Positions 34,263-46,599 of a stretch of DNA of 64,000 bases are shown piece after piece; the first letter of the stretch is position 1, and the number at the start of each line of letters is the position of its first letter. This stretch comes from Solen grandis. Lineage: Eukaryota; Mollusca; Bivalvia; Adapedonta; Solenidae. The position numbers and the translations under genes were made by a program. Where the stretch lies: contig CM037792.1 of assembly GCA_021229015.1 (NCBI GenBank), forward strand, positions 37,908,544 through 37,972,543, read 5' to 3'. The notes below the pieces were generated by a model. It did no database searches. It was not told the origin of the DNA and saw nothing but the letters and a program-made list of their open reading frames with translations.

Positions 34263-35117
34263 ACGTCTATACGGGATAAAAGAATAATTTCAGTTTGAAA
34301 CCTAGTAGTGTGTATTGTCAGCACACTACGCTCAGATGATTTTTAGAAGAGTTTCTGATATGTAATTTGAGCTTTTAGTGGGGAGATGATGGTTTAGTGA
34401 CAAACTTCTGTCTAGTATCTTATGATTGTAAAGAAGCAAATTCTTTTCAATGCAATACCAGATATAACACACATCAAATTATTATGATTATTATTATACC
34501 ACATTTATATAGCACTCTTTTCATAGCAATGTACGTTCAAAAGTGCTTTACAATTGCATTCAGAAACACACACACATACACACAAATCACCACGCTCACT
34601 CACATTGTAATATAAAAATATATTATATAAAACATATAATTAATAAAGCATCAGGTTTCTGATGGAGGAATTAGATAAAGTTAACTCCCCCAACAGCAAG
34701 GAACCAAGTAACTGCAGTAAAATGAAATAAACTAAAAATGATTAAAATAACTGATTCACTAACAGTAAATCATGATTAGAAAGTCCTTGAACAGTTACCG
34801 GTTAACAGTCAGGTCAGCTAACTATCAACAGACTGAAAACCTTAGTAGTAACTGACTAAAAGTCAAGTATCCTAGCCAGAAGCGGACTCAGTCCTCAGTT
34901 GTGACACTGTAACAGTCAAGTCGAATAACTGTCCTTGGACAGAAATCACTAGTAGTGACCGACTAACAGTCAGGTCAGCTAACAGTTGAAGGACTAACTC
35001 CAAAATACAGTAGTGACAACTGAAACTGATGTCATCTAAAAGATGACAACCAAATACAGTAGTGACCAACTGAAACTGATGTCATCCAAAAGATGACAAA
35101 CCAAAAGTATCCAAAGA

Positions 35118-36758
35118 TCAATTTCTATATGCTTGGAGGCAAAGGTGTGTCTTTAATGCCCTTTTGAAAGAATCCATTGTGTTTAAATGTCTAATTCCGA
35201 TAGGAAGAGAGTTCCAGAGTTTTGGTGCAGCATATGCGAAACATCTATCCCCATATGTCACAGTCCGACATTTTGGTACTACAAGTTTGAGAGAATCACT
35301 CTGAGATCGCAATTGTCTTTTTGGCTGGTAGATTTCCAACATTGTCTTGATATAAGTTGGTGCTTCATTGTGCAGTGCCTTGTAGGTTAGAGTGAGAATT
35401 TTGTATTGAATCCTACTTTGTACAGGAAGCCAGTGAAGTTCTTTCAAAACAGGGGTTATATGGTCATATCGAGAGGTTTTTGTTATCAGCCGAGCAGCTG
35501 TATTCTGCACATTTTGTAACTTGTTTAAAATGCTCTTTGGTGTTCCCTGCAGAAGAGAGTTACAGTAGTCCATTTTCGAGGTTACAAGGGAATTCACTAG
35601 AACCTTTGTTGCATCATCTGTTAGATATTTTCTGATGTGACCAATTTGGCGTATCTGCCCATAACACGACCTGCTGACCGCAATGACATGTTGATCCATA
35701 GTCATGTTGGAGTCCAACATTGAACCAAGGTTTCTGACAGATGGAGATTGGACGATCACAGAATCCCCAACTTTGACAGATATGTCTTTTACAAGTGCAG
35801 CATTCCGGTTTGAACTAAATACAATAACCTCAGTCTTTTCTGCATTTAATTTCAGCATATTGCAGTTCATCCACGACTCAATCTCTTGGAGACAGTTTTC
35901 AACTCGGGCTATTGTTACAGTTTCATTTGCTTTATCGATAGGTTTGAAAGAAATGTACAACTGGGAATCATCAGCATAGAAATGATGTTCGAGCCCATGT
36001 TTCCTACAAATGTCACCAATGGGTTTTGTGTACATTGTGTAAAATTTTGGACCAAGTACTGATCCCTGTGGAACACTGAAACTCATATGAACAGGTTTTG
36101 ACAGTTTTCCATCGATACACACTGTTTGTGAACGACCAGATAGATATGACCTCACCCAGGAAAGAGGTTTGTCTGCAATCCCAAAGTCATTCTCCAGTCG
36201 GTTTAATAGTGTTGCATGGTCAATCGTATCGAAGGCTGCTGACAAATCCAGAAGTACAAGGATTGTAACATTATTCTGATCGAGGGAATGAAGGATATCA
36301 TTTTGTACTTTTACTAAGGCAGTTTCAGTTGAATGAAATTTTCTATATGCCGATTGGTTTTCTTCATGTAGGTTGTTTTGAACTAAATGTTCTTCAAGTC
36401 GAGCGCTCACCACTTTTTCAAGCACTTTGGACACAAATGGTAAGTTTGAGACAGGTCTGTAGTTCTTGAATGTGTTTTTATCTAGGTTCGGTTTTTTTAT
36501 CAGTGGTCTAACACGAGAAGTTTTAAAAGGCACTGGTACATGAGATGTGTCCAATGACACATTGATAATTTTTGTCAATACTGGCAGAAGTTCATTAAGG
36601 CAGGATTTCAAAAGCCAGGTTGGAATAGGATCTAGTTCACAGGATTTGTTTGGCGAGTTGTTTATTATCTTTTGTACCTCCTCCTCTGATGCTTTATTGA
36701 AAACTTTCAATTTACTCAAGGTTGATTTTTTTTTTTTTATATAATTTCTATTTTTCAA
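35118..36758 (-). CDS. LINE reverse transcriptase (with C-terminal domain)
   Basis: A 546-residue frame. Motifs in order: [15 protein letters not shown] (residues 101-115), [14 protein letters not shown] (135-148), [12 protein letters not shown] (170-181, containing the first catalytic Asp), PQGSVLGP (230-237), YADD (261-264, catalytic pair), then the thumb and a C-terminal stretch with [25 protein letters not shown] and [13 protein letters not shown], typical of CR1/L2-like elements. It copies the element's RNA at a nicked target. The Met used is internal: true upstream residues are in another frame because of an A-run at ~36726-36740. Start position is therefore arbitrary. The 3' end of the frame is intact. 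Confidence 0.92.
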   Translation of the reverse strand: MKNRNYIKKKKSTLSKLKVFNKASEEEVQKIINNSPNKSCELDPIPTWLLKSCLNELLPVLTKIINVSLDTSHVPVPFKTSRVRPLIKKPNLDKNTFKNYRPVSNLPFVSKVLEKVVSARLEEHLVQNNLHEENQSAYRKFHSTETALVKVQNDILHSLDQNNVTILVLLDLSAAFDTIDHATLLNRLENDFGIADKPLSWVRSYLSGRSQTVCIDGKLSKPVHMSFSVPQGSVLGPKFYTMYTKPIGDICRKHGLEHHFYADDSQLYISFKPIDKANETVTIARVENCLQEIESWMNCNMLKLNAEKTEVIVFSSNRNAALVKDISVKVGDSVIVQSPSVRNLGSMLDSNMTMDQHVIAVSRSCYGQIRQIGHIRKYLTDDATKVLVNSLVTSKMDYCNSLLQGTPKSILNKLQNVQNTAARLITKTSRYDHITPVLKELHWLPVQSRIQYKILTLTYKALHNEAPTYIKTMLEIYQPKRQLRSQSDSLKLVVPKCRTVTYGDRCFAYAAPKLWNSLPIGIRHLNTMDSFKRALKTHLCLQAYRN

Positions 36759-36764
36759 CTTTAC

Positions 36765-37121
36765 TTATGAAGAAATCACTGAACTTCTGAGCAAGTTCTT
36801 CAGAGGATTTACTGGCTGGGGGACAATTTCACTAGGACCTTCAAGGAGGTGTTTTGTAATTTTGAACAGACTCTTCTGGTCATGTCCACATGATGAAACT
36901 TTTTCAGAGTAATAATCAACCCTAGCTTTTGTTAACATTTTGTTAACTGTTGCACATTGATTCCGATAGATTTGATAGTCAATTGATAATTTGGTTTTCC
37001 TCCATTTCCGCTCTAATTTACGTTTAGTGTGTTTAGCTTCATGGAGTTCCTCAGTGAACCAAAGGCAGGTGGGTCGTAGCGTTATAGTCTTCTTGTGTAG
37101 TGGAGCATGCTTTTCGACCAA
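36765..37121 (-). pseudogene. LINE inter-domain linker, frame-shifted piece
   Basis: A 118-residue frame between endonuclease and RT. LWFTEELHEAKHTKRKLER and KARVDYYSEKVSS followed by SLFKITKHLL are typical of this linker (basic helix and Y-Y/F motif before the RT). The last ~12 codons are out of frame: the adjacent frame continues [19 protein letters not shown], showing a one-base shift near 36810. Confidence 0.75.
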
Positions 37122-37302
37122 TGCAGATAATTCATTATTATAGGCAAAAACTAATTCTTCTGTGTCTTGGCACTGGTCAATGTTACAAAAAAGGTTTGAT
37201 GTTTTAATGTCTGCTTTGAAGGATTCAATATCAATAGATCTAAGTTTTCGGTATGCAACTGTTTTTTTTTTTTCATTGAAAATAATTCATAGTGGTCTTT
37301 CG

Positions 37303-38169
37303 CTATTTTGCCTGTGTATTGGACAATCCTGGATCTGTTACTAATATCCCAGTGATTGTTTTGTCGACCTCTCTGGTAATAAGTACATCTAGAATGTGAC
37401 CACGCACATGTGTGGGCTCTTTAACATGTTGCAACATACCAAATGACTGCAATGTACTGTTGAATTTCATGGTATCAAGGTCACTGGGGCTGTCAAGATG
37501 GAAGTTTAAGTCTCCAGTTATGATGAAGTTTTTATCAATTGTTGCATATTTAGATAAATATTTGGGCCATTCTTCTTCAAGAAACACACTCGATTTCAAA
37601 CCATTTGCTTTAGATGGTGGTGGTCTGTAAATAACAGTTATTCTCAGTGAGTAATCTTTTATCGTTGCATTACAATCTAAATGTTCAAAAGTGGAAAACG
37701 CGTTATCACTGGTTGAAGATATGATCTTAATGTCTATGTTACTTTTATGAATCAGGGCAACCCCTCCCCCACGCCTACTGCCATTTCTGGGGACTTGTTT
37801 AATTTTGTAACCTTCTGGTAGCAGTTCACCAATACAAGCTTTATCTTTTGAAGATCCTAGCCAAGTTTCTGTCACTGCAACAAGATCTAAGTCATTTGAG
37901 GAAATAAAGTCATTAAGAGCCAAGGATTTGTTTTTGATTGAACGAGGATTTATGCAACAAATTTTTATATTTTTCTGACCCTTAGTGATTGTTTGAGATT
38001 CAAATTGTATTCTTTTGTTACAGTTCCAAGACTTGTCTAACTCTCCTCTACTTTTTGACAGATTGTTTGTTTCCCTATTTGAAGTGACTGTAGAAATTTC
38101 TTGTGGTAAAGTTATTATGTTGTTGATATTAACACCATTATTTGTATCCCATTCACGCTTTATTTGTCC
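37303..38169 (-). pseudogene. LINE apurinic-like endonuclease domain
   Basis: Open from 38169 (after a TAG) to 37303. Endonuclease motifs: INPRSIKNKSLALNDF, VTETWLG (the catalytic Glu region), RGGGVALI, VIYRPP, ITGDLNFHLD (Asp-x-Asn), then VRGHILDVLIT. The terminal S-D-H motif is disrupted: the frame leaves the domain at DPGLS and the expected DHYELF appears in another frame across an A-run. About 50 N-terminal residues precede the domain. Target-nicking activity is unlikely in this copy. Confidence 0.85.
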
Positions 38170-38348
38170 CTAATAAAAGTAAAATGTCAAAGCAAAATCT
38201 CAAAATGTTAATTTATACCCTTGCTTTACAGAAGTGGTACATGCTATATTATATATTAAATGAATCACACTCATCACGTCCCTTCGTCACATCCCTTCTC
38301 GTCCCAAGCAGTCTCAATCGTCCAGACCTGTCCTAGCTATACTCACAT

Positions 38349-38600
38349 TAACCCTCTACCTCATGAATATTCATGTATAAATTTATGACTTCATGAATAT
38401 TCATTAAATGATCTTTAAATTGCTTATGAAATAATGGACTTTTTCTTGCCACAGATGACTGTGTAGAAAATGAGCTACAATATTGTATGAGCAAACAAAG
38501 TAGACCCTAATCAGACTGCATGATTTGATCTGGGTCTGCTCTGCTTGCCTATAATGCCTCTAAGTCTTTATGAAATAAAGAATTAAATGAAGACATTACC
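38349..38600 (+). repeat. Dispersed repeat D, copy 2
   Basis: ttaaccctctacctcatgaa, tatgacttcatgaatattca, gatgactgtgtagaaaatga, gatctgggtctgctctg. Similar in order to 34040-34262 and 38858-39035. Confidence 0.6.
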
Positions 38601-38857
38601 GTAAGTGGGATGCAAAGGTATTAATCACTATTAACAATAGTTTGACTTTTGATTATCCTGATTTAATTGCCTTTTTGCAAGCTTAATAAATCGACATGGT
38701 GTGAATTTTCTCTGCAGTTCTATTCGCTAGTCTGCTTGCCCGCTTTTATGAATGTTGCTTGATAGAGTGTCTCGAAATTACATCAGCTGATCAAAAGCTG
38801 GAAAGTAATAAACTTTCCTGGAAGCAGGAAGATTTTGTGAATTTTGTCATTGTATAA

Positions 38858-39035
38858 TCTCTTTACCTCATGAATATTCATGAACAAACTTTAACTTGGT
38901 GCAGACTGAGTAGAATCTCAGCTACAGTATTGCGAGCAAACAAAGGAGATCCTGATTTCCTTCTGAGCTGTCTGATCTGGGTCTGCTCTGTTTACCAGTG
39001 CTTCAAATTGTGTCTTTATAAAGTAAGGGGTAAAA
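38858..39035 (+). repeat. Dispersed repeat D, copy 3
   Basis: ctctttacctcatgaatatt, cagactgagtagaatctcag, tctgatctgggtctgctctg. It starts 259 bases after copy 2 ends and is shortened internally. Confidence 0.6.
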
Positions 39036-39969
39036 ATGACTTGTGTTAATTGATTTGGCACCAGTTATGCAAACAACAGTTCTTAAGTTGCATCATTTTG
39101 AATAGCCTATGCCAGTCATAGAAATTCTGCATAAATTTGGAACACTATAAAGTCTAATGTATGTTTAAAATGGCGTTTAAGATCTCACATTTTTAACAAT
39201 ATTTAAGTTGTATGGAGGGTTTTACATGAAACTCTAATATATAGAGCTGCCTCATAGCAATATCACACAATAGACTGGTGGCATGATACCTCACTCAGAC
39301 AAATCATCCTTACACCTGCTATACCAGAACCATTTTCAGGACTTGAACATGTAATGGCTTGAACTTTGACATATGACAGTTCCACTTCATCAGTTGGCAG
39401 GGCTTCAATAATGACTTAATGACTTATTTATGGGATTAGCTGTGTTTCTCTTACCTCTGATTTCTTGACATATTTTGACAAACAAAATATTTGGCCATGA
39501 TGCAGATTGAAGTTTTTCCTAAGATATCCTGAGATGATAAGTTGTTAAAGAATGCTTGTGTCAAATGAGGCGTGTAAAATATCAGAAGCTGATCATGATA
39601 GGCTAATAAGTAAAGTTGATTGGTGTAACAGCTGGCCACCTAATATATTATATAGCTATAACAAGTCTTAAAAGATTTACCCTTAATATAGACTCATTTT
39701 GACACAATTATCAATCTGAGCAGAAAATTCACATATCTCCCCACCTTGAAATGTCTCTGTAAGAAAAACTTGAGTTTCCATCGTTCCAGTAATTCCCCGC
39801 TACGTCCTTGGGCGACAAATGGGAGTGTTACATCTCCAAATGATAAATAGCGAGTAAACGTAAATAATAATTCCACAAGTGAGATATGGAGAGAATCAGA
39901 TGTAGTTATACCAAGATTATGGGTTGCATATGATATTTATGTAGCTCGACATTTATCTTTCTGTTTCAG
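39036..39969. other. Intron end, decayed repeat fragments
   Basis: Contains a minus-strand SINE family A trace (~39255-39330: gcatgatacctcactcagac, atcattacacctgc-like words) and a left-end trace of the CCCTTTCCC MITE (~39680: atagactcattttgaca). It ends in the polypyrimidine tract and acceptor atctttctgtttcag of the Vac8-like exon. Confidence 0.4.
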
Positions 39970-40092
39970 AGGAAACCAAGAACCCTGTGTTAGATGAAAA
40001 TCACATAAGAGCTCTCAGCATTCTGACGTACTCTGACAACGCTGATCTCCAGAGGTCTGCCGCTCTTTGCTACTCCGAGGTCAGCGAAAAAA
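39970..40092 (+). CDS. Vac8-like armadillo protein, second coding exon
   Basis: Bounded by acceptor tttctgtttcag and donor aaaa|gtaagt. It takes one base from the 9775-10009 exon and returns phase 1, encoding 41 codons: EETKNPVLDENHIRALSI, then LTYSDNADLQRSAALCYSEV and SEK. The T-x-x-YSDN-x-x-LQRSAAL pattern matches the first armadillo repeat of Vac8 proteins at the expected distance from the DNEKQAV region upstream, so no exon is missing between the two. Further ARM repeats (Vac8 proteins have about a dozen) must lie in later exons not recognised in this window. GC-richer than the flanks. The preceding intron, 10010-39969, is ~30 kb. Confidence 0.85.
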
Positions 40093-40479
40093 GTAAGTTC
40101 AAAACTTGTGTACTTTTGTTTGTATAAGTTTTTAATTGTCTTTATATGTTAGAGAGATCAGGTCTTCTTATGTATAACATAGCTTATGCAATATTTACTA
40201 CTTTCTAGTTTTTTAGAGGCATACAAGTATAGTTTTTCACAATATACTTTACAGTTTATTTTGAATGGAACCATTTTTCCATATTTTCATTTGGATACCA
40301 CTACATTATTATTACTACTGTATTTTAAAGAATTATAGAACTTTGACCTAGCTATAATAATATCATACTATTCTAGGATTTGAGGTTAGGGCTTGCACTC
40401 TTTCACACACAGTGTTGGGAGATACAAGTTAAAAGTTACACTTGGAAAAAGCCATTATTTTAAAGACGGCACTATCTGG

Positions 40480-40690
40480 ACCCTGGACTTGGTAGGTGAT
40501 GGGTTTGATTCCTGGCCGCAGCATATACCAAAGTTGTTAAAATGGTACAGGTATAGCATCCTTGCTTGGTGCTCAGCATATAAGGATAGTTGCAGGAGTT
40601 TGTTTGGGCTGGTGTCGGAATAATGTGACCGTGCCACTTGCCTATGGCATTATATTGCAGTGAAGCAGAACTATATCTGTCTTATAGTGA
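40480..40690 (+). mobile_element. SINE family A, nearly full length, diverged
   Basis: B-box-like gggtttgattcctggccgca, then gcttggtgctcagcatataa, gtcggaataatgtgacc and ctatatctgtctt. The A-box end and the 3' tail are decayed. Confidence 0.6.
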
Positions 40691-40918
40691 AAACAAACAG
40701 TATCTGGACATAAGTTATTGAGAAACAAGCAGATTTAAGATTTTTTGCTGACAAGAAAACCATCATTCAATATTGCCATTGTAGTCCAACATTCTAGATC
40801 TGTAGCCCTATAATTACATTTGTCAAAAATCAGGTTAGTAATAATTCCCATATGAGTTCTTGGTGAACATGCACTTGAGTATATGAGAGCATGCAGGGCA
40901 TCATGGCTGAGTGAACAT

Positions 40919-41298
40919 GGGACTAATTAGACTACAATTATTGACTGGTTCTACGGTAATTAGACTACAATTATTGACTGGTTCTACGGTAATTAGACTA
41001 CAATTATTTACTGGTTCTATGGTAATTAGACTACAATTATTGACTGGTTCTACGGTAATTAGACTACAATTATTGACTGGTTCTACGGTAATTAGACTAC
41101 AATTATTGACTGGTTCTATGGTAATTAGACTACAATTATTGACTGGTTCTGTGGTAATTAGACTACAATTATTGACTGGTTCTATGGTAATTAGACTACA
41201 ATTATTGACTGGTTCTACGGTAATTAGACTACAATTATTACTGGTTCTAGGTAATTAGACTACAATTATTGACTGGTTCTAGGTAATTAGACTACAAT
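40919..41298 (+). repeat. 33-bp minisatellite
   Basis: About twelve copies of ggtaattagactacaattat + tgactggttctac. The last copies lose single bases. The unit is divisible by three, so the plus strand shows an artefactual repetitive open frame. Confidence 0.95.
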
Positions 41299-41699
41299 TT
41301 TTTTGTTAGAATCAGAGACAATCTCATCAAATAGTTTACTTGAAGCTTTGCCAGTCTCAGTTCTGCAATTGTTCCTTTATAAATATTTCATCTATTTTGT
41401 CTCAGCTAGTTGTTTTAATTGCATTTAAGTGTATATATTAGAGAGATTGGAGAGTATATTGTAGTTAGATGTATTGCCCTCAAAGTAAATACAGTCTGCT
41501 ATAGCACTGCATGGTTTTGTGTCACATGCTATATTACACATAGAGATATGGTCCACCATCGTCCATCTATCACACTTTGTTTGTCACACTTTTTCCAACA
41601 GATGACACATGTGTTTCAAGGAATGCTTCTTGTTTATCCTAAACTTGAACACTAATCTTTATGTTGGGCCATTTTTTCAAACTATTTGACACCTAATAC

Positions 41700-41935
41700 A
41701 TGTACTAACCCTGGATCTCATGAATATTCATGCACAGATATATATGGCTTGATGAATTTCTGTTTACTAAAATTTAAATGGTACATAAGTTAAGTCTCTG
41801 GATTTTTCTTTGTTGTGCAGACTGTGTGACATCTAAGCTACAATACTGTATAACAGGAGACACTGATCCTGATGGAGCTGTCTGATCTGGGTCTGATCGG
41901 TTACCATGGTGACAAAATACATCTGTACATATACT
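41700..41935 (+). repeat. Dispersed repeat D, copy 4
   Basis: ctaaccctggatctcatgaa, tggatttttctttgttgtgc, agactgtgtgacatctaagc, tctgatctgggtctgatcgg. Confidence 0.55.
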
Positions 41936-42509
41936 GTAAAATATAAATAGGTACATTTATTTGCAGATCTAGGTTCTAAAAAATGAGAGGTCTATATAAG
42001 AGACAAGTTTTCGTGGGGATAAATATTCCTGGATAAAACCCTCAACAAAATCAACGAAAATTAGTGTCCCACGAAAATTAATGATTTCACAGTGTGAGGT
42101 AATGTCTGGTTAGGGAATGTTGGCCAGTTCTGTTTTATATTGGCACAAATCTATATTTGGATCTATACTGTCGTTAGATGTAGCAAATGGATCGGTCCAG
42201 TTGTTAGCAGCTAAATTTAAGCCTTTTCCATTCATCAATATGTCAGTGTTAGCAAGTTTGTTCTTCTTTGTGAACCATGGCTTAGTTCGACCATCCATCA
42301 TATTACATGATAGCCCTGTGTAGCTATTGAATATTCTGATAAGCTCATTTGAATTATATCATAGTGAATAAAACATAGGAAAGGCCAGTTCAGTGGGACA
42401 GTTTCGATTGGTCCTATAGCCTATATTTTATGCATCCTCTGATATTTATTACTTTAGAAAGAATCTGTACATGTATTACTTATATAATTTTGTTTCTAAA
42501 TTATAACAT

Positions 42510-42745
42510 GTCTTGTTGATAGAGCATCTACCTGGGACCGGTCACGGGATTGATCCCCAGCCATGACATAATTAAGGGTACTGGTATAGCTCCTTTCCTT
42601 GGTGCTCAACAATTATAAGGGTACTGTTCCAGGACTGGTTGGGGCTGTGACTTGGTGTGGTAACATGCTATATTCTATGGCGTTGTATTGTTTTATCAAT
42701 GTGTACATCTATTGTGGCAGTACTATACCTGCTCATATAGACAAA
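42510..42745 (+). mobile_element. SINE family A, diverged
   Basis: tgatagagcatctacctggg, cacgggattgatccccagcc (B box), gctcctttccttggtgctca, aggactggttgggg, tgtggcagtactatacctgc. The 3' tail is lost. Confidence 0.6.
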
Positions 42746-43554
42746 GTCAGACTGTTTGTGGAATATAAAGATACTAACAAACATCAAACTGTAATAAATT
42801 TATTCAAATATTATAACGTTTTTTTTCTAGTCTGAGGAAATGAGCTTCCAAACCAGAAAGAACCTGCCCTGTTCCCTTCTTTATTTCATAAAAACTCGGG
42901 AGAATTCTGCAGACTTTAGAGTGTATTGCCACACACTCGTGACTGAAATATGAATGATCAGCATGGCAACCAATAATTCAAGCAGTATTAAAACCTCCCA
43001 GGTTAATTACATTATCAAATCTCAATTTCCAAAACCCCTCTCCATGCCTGATTATCAGAAAACCTTTTCTGTTTGATTTGCGAAGGGGAGTCTTAAAATA
43101 CTCCATGTCTGTATAGTGAAATGGTTCACCGGCTCAGCACTATTGATTTTAGTTCTATATCTGAAGCAGTATTACATCAATGTGGGTTTGAATTTCAAAC
43201 GTGAAAGCTGTAATTAGGAGAAAGCTGAGTTGGCAGGTTTTTCGAGAAGATTTCTCCGAGACCTCGTTACAGGTTCAATATTTGTCATCATTTTGTGGTT
43301 ATTGTTATGGTTAGAGTTTGTCATATACCAGTAATGGCAGTCTGAATATTCAAATATAATGTTAATTGGGATGAAACAGTAACAGAAGGAAAACAAGTGC
43401 ATGCACCGGTAGCCCTCAGATCTCAAATAAAATTAGATGTGAGAGATTTTGAAAATAAAGATGAAGTTGCTGTTTGGAATCAAAGGTCCCAGCCGATTAA
43501 ATCTAAGTTTCTTGTCATGATGATAATTGATATGGAAGTTGTGGGTTAAATCCA
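42746..43554. other. No recognised feature
   Basis: AT-rich, no motif-bearing open frame. Confidence 0.3.
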
Positions 43555-43700
43555 GATGATAGCCTGGAGGTCTGTATGTAGAGGTAGTACCATCAGGACT
43601 GGTTGGCTTGGAGTCAGGATGATATGACTGGGCATGGTATGGGTGTGGTATCATGCCACATGTCTACGGTATAATTCCACAGTGACACAGCACTATATAT
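43555..43700 (+). mobile_element. SINE family A, internal fragment
   Basis: ccatcaggactggttggctt, aggatgatatgactgggcat, ggtatcatgccacatgtcta, cacagcactatatatgg. Confidence 0.6.
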
Positions 43701-43709
43701 GGATAAACA

Positions 43710-44045
43710 AGAAAGGGACCAGCATTTTATGGTAGATAAACAAAAGGTGCCAGCATTTTATGATAGATAAACAAAAAGGAACATGCATTTTATGAGGAAC
43801 ATGCATTTTATGAGGAACCAGCATTTTAAGATACATAAATAAAAAGCTACAGTCAAGACTTGTTATATCGACATCAAAAAATTATCATGCGCAAGCAGTC
43901 TTTAGAACCACATTCTCAGGTCAATTGACGACAGCTGGCACGTCAATTTTAACATTTTTCGCAGAAGAAGTTAAAAGGAACCAGCATTTTAAGATACATA
44001 AATAAAAAGCTACAGTCAAGCCTTGTTATATCAACATCAAGGTTA
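43710..44045 (+). repeat. Short repeats and a 66-bp direct duplication
   Basis: Several copies of accagcattttatg(g/a)tagat, then a 66-bp segment (ggaaccagcattttaagata ... cgacatcaa) at ~43813 and again at ~43976, flanking ~100 bases of unrelated sequence. Confidence 0.75.
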
Positions 44046-45040
44046 AAATAGTTCATATTGAAACCTGTCGGTTAAGAAAGGAAACCCCAATATTTTCAAA
44101 ATTTCGTTCAGCACTAGACAAAATGTAATTATCTATTCAGTATATACATGTACGCTACAGTATTTTATTTAGAACATGTAACGTAAGTGGCATCTGTCAA
44201 GTTAGGTCTACTTTTGGTATACCGAATGTAATTGTAGAATTAACAAAATCATATTGATACCGCCAAAATAAAAGCCAAAAAAGCGTAAATTTCACCAGAA
44301 CTTTAAAAAAAAACAACATATGATATAATTTGAATTAAACGTGTGATAAAATATCGAAGCTTTATTCATCTTTGATGAAAGATTTTAGTTAAAGATGTAT
44401 AGCTATAAAGTAAGAAGTGCATTTCGGTTTTTCTTGTATACATTTTGGTTTTTCTTGTATTTCGTCATTTCTAATATCTACCACCCCACCGACAACATTG
44501 ATAGCGAATGACAATGGAGTGAGAGAACAAAGTTTCCAGTCAAGTTCGAAGAGAATCTATCCATTAGTTAGAAAGATGCAGTAATTTGAAAATCAGTATC
44601 TATCAGACCGATCGATTCCCTATCATTGCAATTTAAAGGTTTGTTCTTAAATTTGTTTTATTTTTTATCGCCTAACAGTCAGCTAGATCTAGTCTTTTAG
44701 ATTCAAAACAATGATGTTACTTTTGATTTTGTATTTATTATTTAGTAGTGTCTACATCTATTTTTTTCCGGTTTTTATTTTAAGCTTCTTTATACTAAGC
44801 TATATTTATGCACAAACCTTTTCATATAAAAAAAAAAAAAAAAAAAAAATGACCCCTTATACTTTATATGGCGATTTTTTTTTTTTTCTGAATATGGTGG
44901 CCTGTGACTTATGCAGGGTTTCTGTAGATCAATATGCATAAAGCATAACTGGATATCAAGCAATGAATTAATTTAGAATATTTATGAACAATGATAGATA
45001 TTGTATGAGATTGAGAATCACACTGCACTGAGTTTAGACT
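44046..45040. other. No gene; 23-base A run and T runs
   Basis: A homopolymer of ~23 A at 44828-44850 followed within 30 bases by an 11-13-base T run. The open frame over it is low complexity. Nothing else recognised. Confidence 0.4.
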
Positions 45041-45049
45041 AGAGGCATG

Positions 45050-46450
45050 AATGTAATATAACAATTTAAGAAAACCTTTAAATCCAGACATGGATTTGAA
45101 CCCATGACCCCTCAAATGGTTTAAGTAAGAGTGGTCATGAGAAAGAATTCATAATGAACACTTGTTCTAATGACTTATTAATACTTTATGGATTATTTAA
45201 AGACCATAGAAAATAACATCCACCTAGCTCATATTCTGAATTAATTGGGCTCTAAGGTTAAAGGATTGAGAACAGATATCTATTTTCTTTTTTAATCCAA
45301 TGGCAACACCTTTAAAAACAGTAAGAGGAAAATGATCAAGTAAGAGAAATGTATAGCCAGACCAGGATTTGACATACATAAATCTTTTTACTTAGGGCCA
45401 CATGCTGCATTTAGAATTTGTCCCTGAATTCATTTGACATAACAAATTGCTATTTTATTGACAAACCGAATGGCGATATATACAGATGAACTATACTGAA
45501 ATGGCCCCCCTTTTTGTCACCAAATGTAACTAAGTGAAACAGAATGTAAAGCTGGACCAGAATTCAAACCCAGGACCCTTGGCATACAATGCGAGAGCTC
45601 TACAGACTGATATACAGACTTGCTAATAAAAATCTTGTACTGATAAAGGTTACTAATGGGCTGTTATTTTATCTAGTATGAAAAATGAACAGCCAGATTA
45701 GGATTTGGAATTTAACAGGTTGGTCATACTACCAGACCACTGACACTAATCTCTTAATTACTTAGCAGTTACATTTGGAATTTTTACCTGAATTCATGAC
45801 AGGACAGAACAATTTGCTATGTTCTTGACAAACCAAAGGCTGATATATGGAATTTTACCTAAATGGCCCAATGTTTGGCACCAAATGTAACTAAAAAGTA
45901 GGTGAAAAAAAAGAATGTGCACCCAGACCAGGATTTAAAACCTTACAGCTTACAGTGCAAGAGCTCTACAGACTAATCTTCAGGATTGCTAACAGGCTGT
46001 TATATTACCAGGTAATAAGTCAGCATACTCCAGATTGAACCCAACTCAAACCCCCAGCATACAGGGTTGAAGAACCACCAGACCAGACACAAATATCTCT
46101 CTGATAAAATTACTTTTGGGCAGTTTGATCATACACATCCATGCATAAGCCATATTTGAAATTTGTTCATGAAAAATAATCTATGTTCTTGATATACCCA
46201 AGTGTGGTATACACTGGAGAATTATTACTCTAACGGCCTTACATTTAGCCAAGGACTAGAACCAGTACATACTGATATAGTGATTGGAATGCTTACACAG
46301 ATCTCACAGCGACAAGGGTATATATAACTACTTGGACATTACATATCCATGTGTAGAAAATGTGCAGATAGATCAGGATTTGAACCCGAGACACAACACT
46401 TACATGTTTTGAGCTCAACCATCTATTAACTACCATACTGCTTACACATA
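45050..46450 (-). repeat. Degenerate tandem tRNA-like (SINE) units
   Basis: At least five decayed tRNA-like heads on the minus strand, recognisable on the plus strand as (c)cagaccaggatttgaaccc followed by cccttggcatacaatgcgag and agctctacagactga (near 45080, 45350, 45540, 45690, 45920, 46370). Between them recur caaattgctattttattgac and tgatatatggaattttacct. The same pattern lies at 61075-62530. Confidence 0.6.
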
Positions 46451-46599
46451 ATTTTGGCTACTTGAAGTATATGAAGGCATCTGCTGAAGGCTTGAGATCT
46501 TATTTGTTAAACAGTATGTTTCTCAATGGGCCTAAATAAACAACTGTTGGAATATATGATTCTTGCTGACTGACAGTAATCCTACAGACATATCCTGTC

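Larger units (their letters stand above)
34479..38169 (-). mobile_element. CR1/L2-like LINE, near full-length, inactivated
   Basis: A non-LTR retrotransposon on the minus strand. From its 5' side: endonuclease (37303-38169), linker (36765-37121), reverse transcriptase and C-terminal region (35118-36758), then a ~640-bp 3' tail with tandem aaactgatgtcatc units, ending gtaaagcacttttgaacgta, gtgctatataaatgtggtat and (aat)n at 34479. Breaks fall at A/T homopolymers (near 37265, 36810 and 36740), suggesting slippage or base-calling indels. ORF1 is not visible. The jockey-supergroup placement rests on RT motifs and the tail form. Confidence 0.9.

Noticed and set aside
40911..41258. 115-codon frame with VIRLQLLTGST repeats
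   Set aside because: A 33-bp minisatellite divisible by three.
44711..44941. 76-codon hydrophobic frame with poly-Lys
   Set aside because: Low complexity around A and T homopolymers; no splice or family support.
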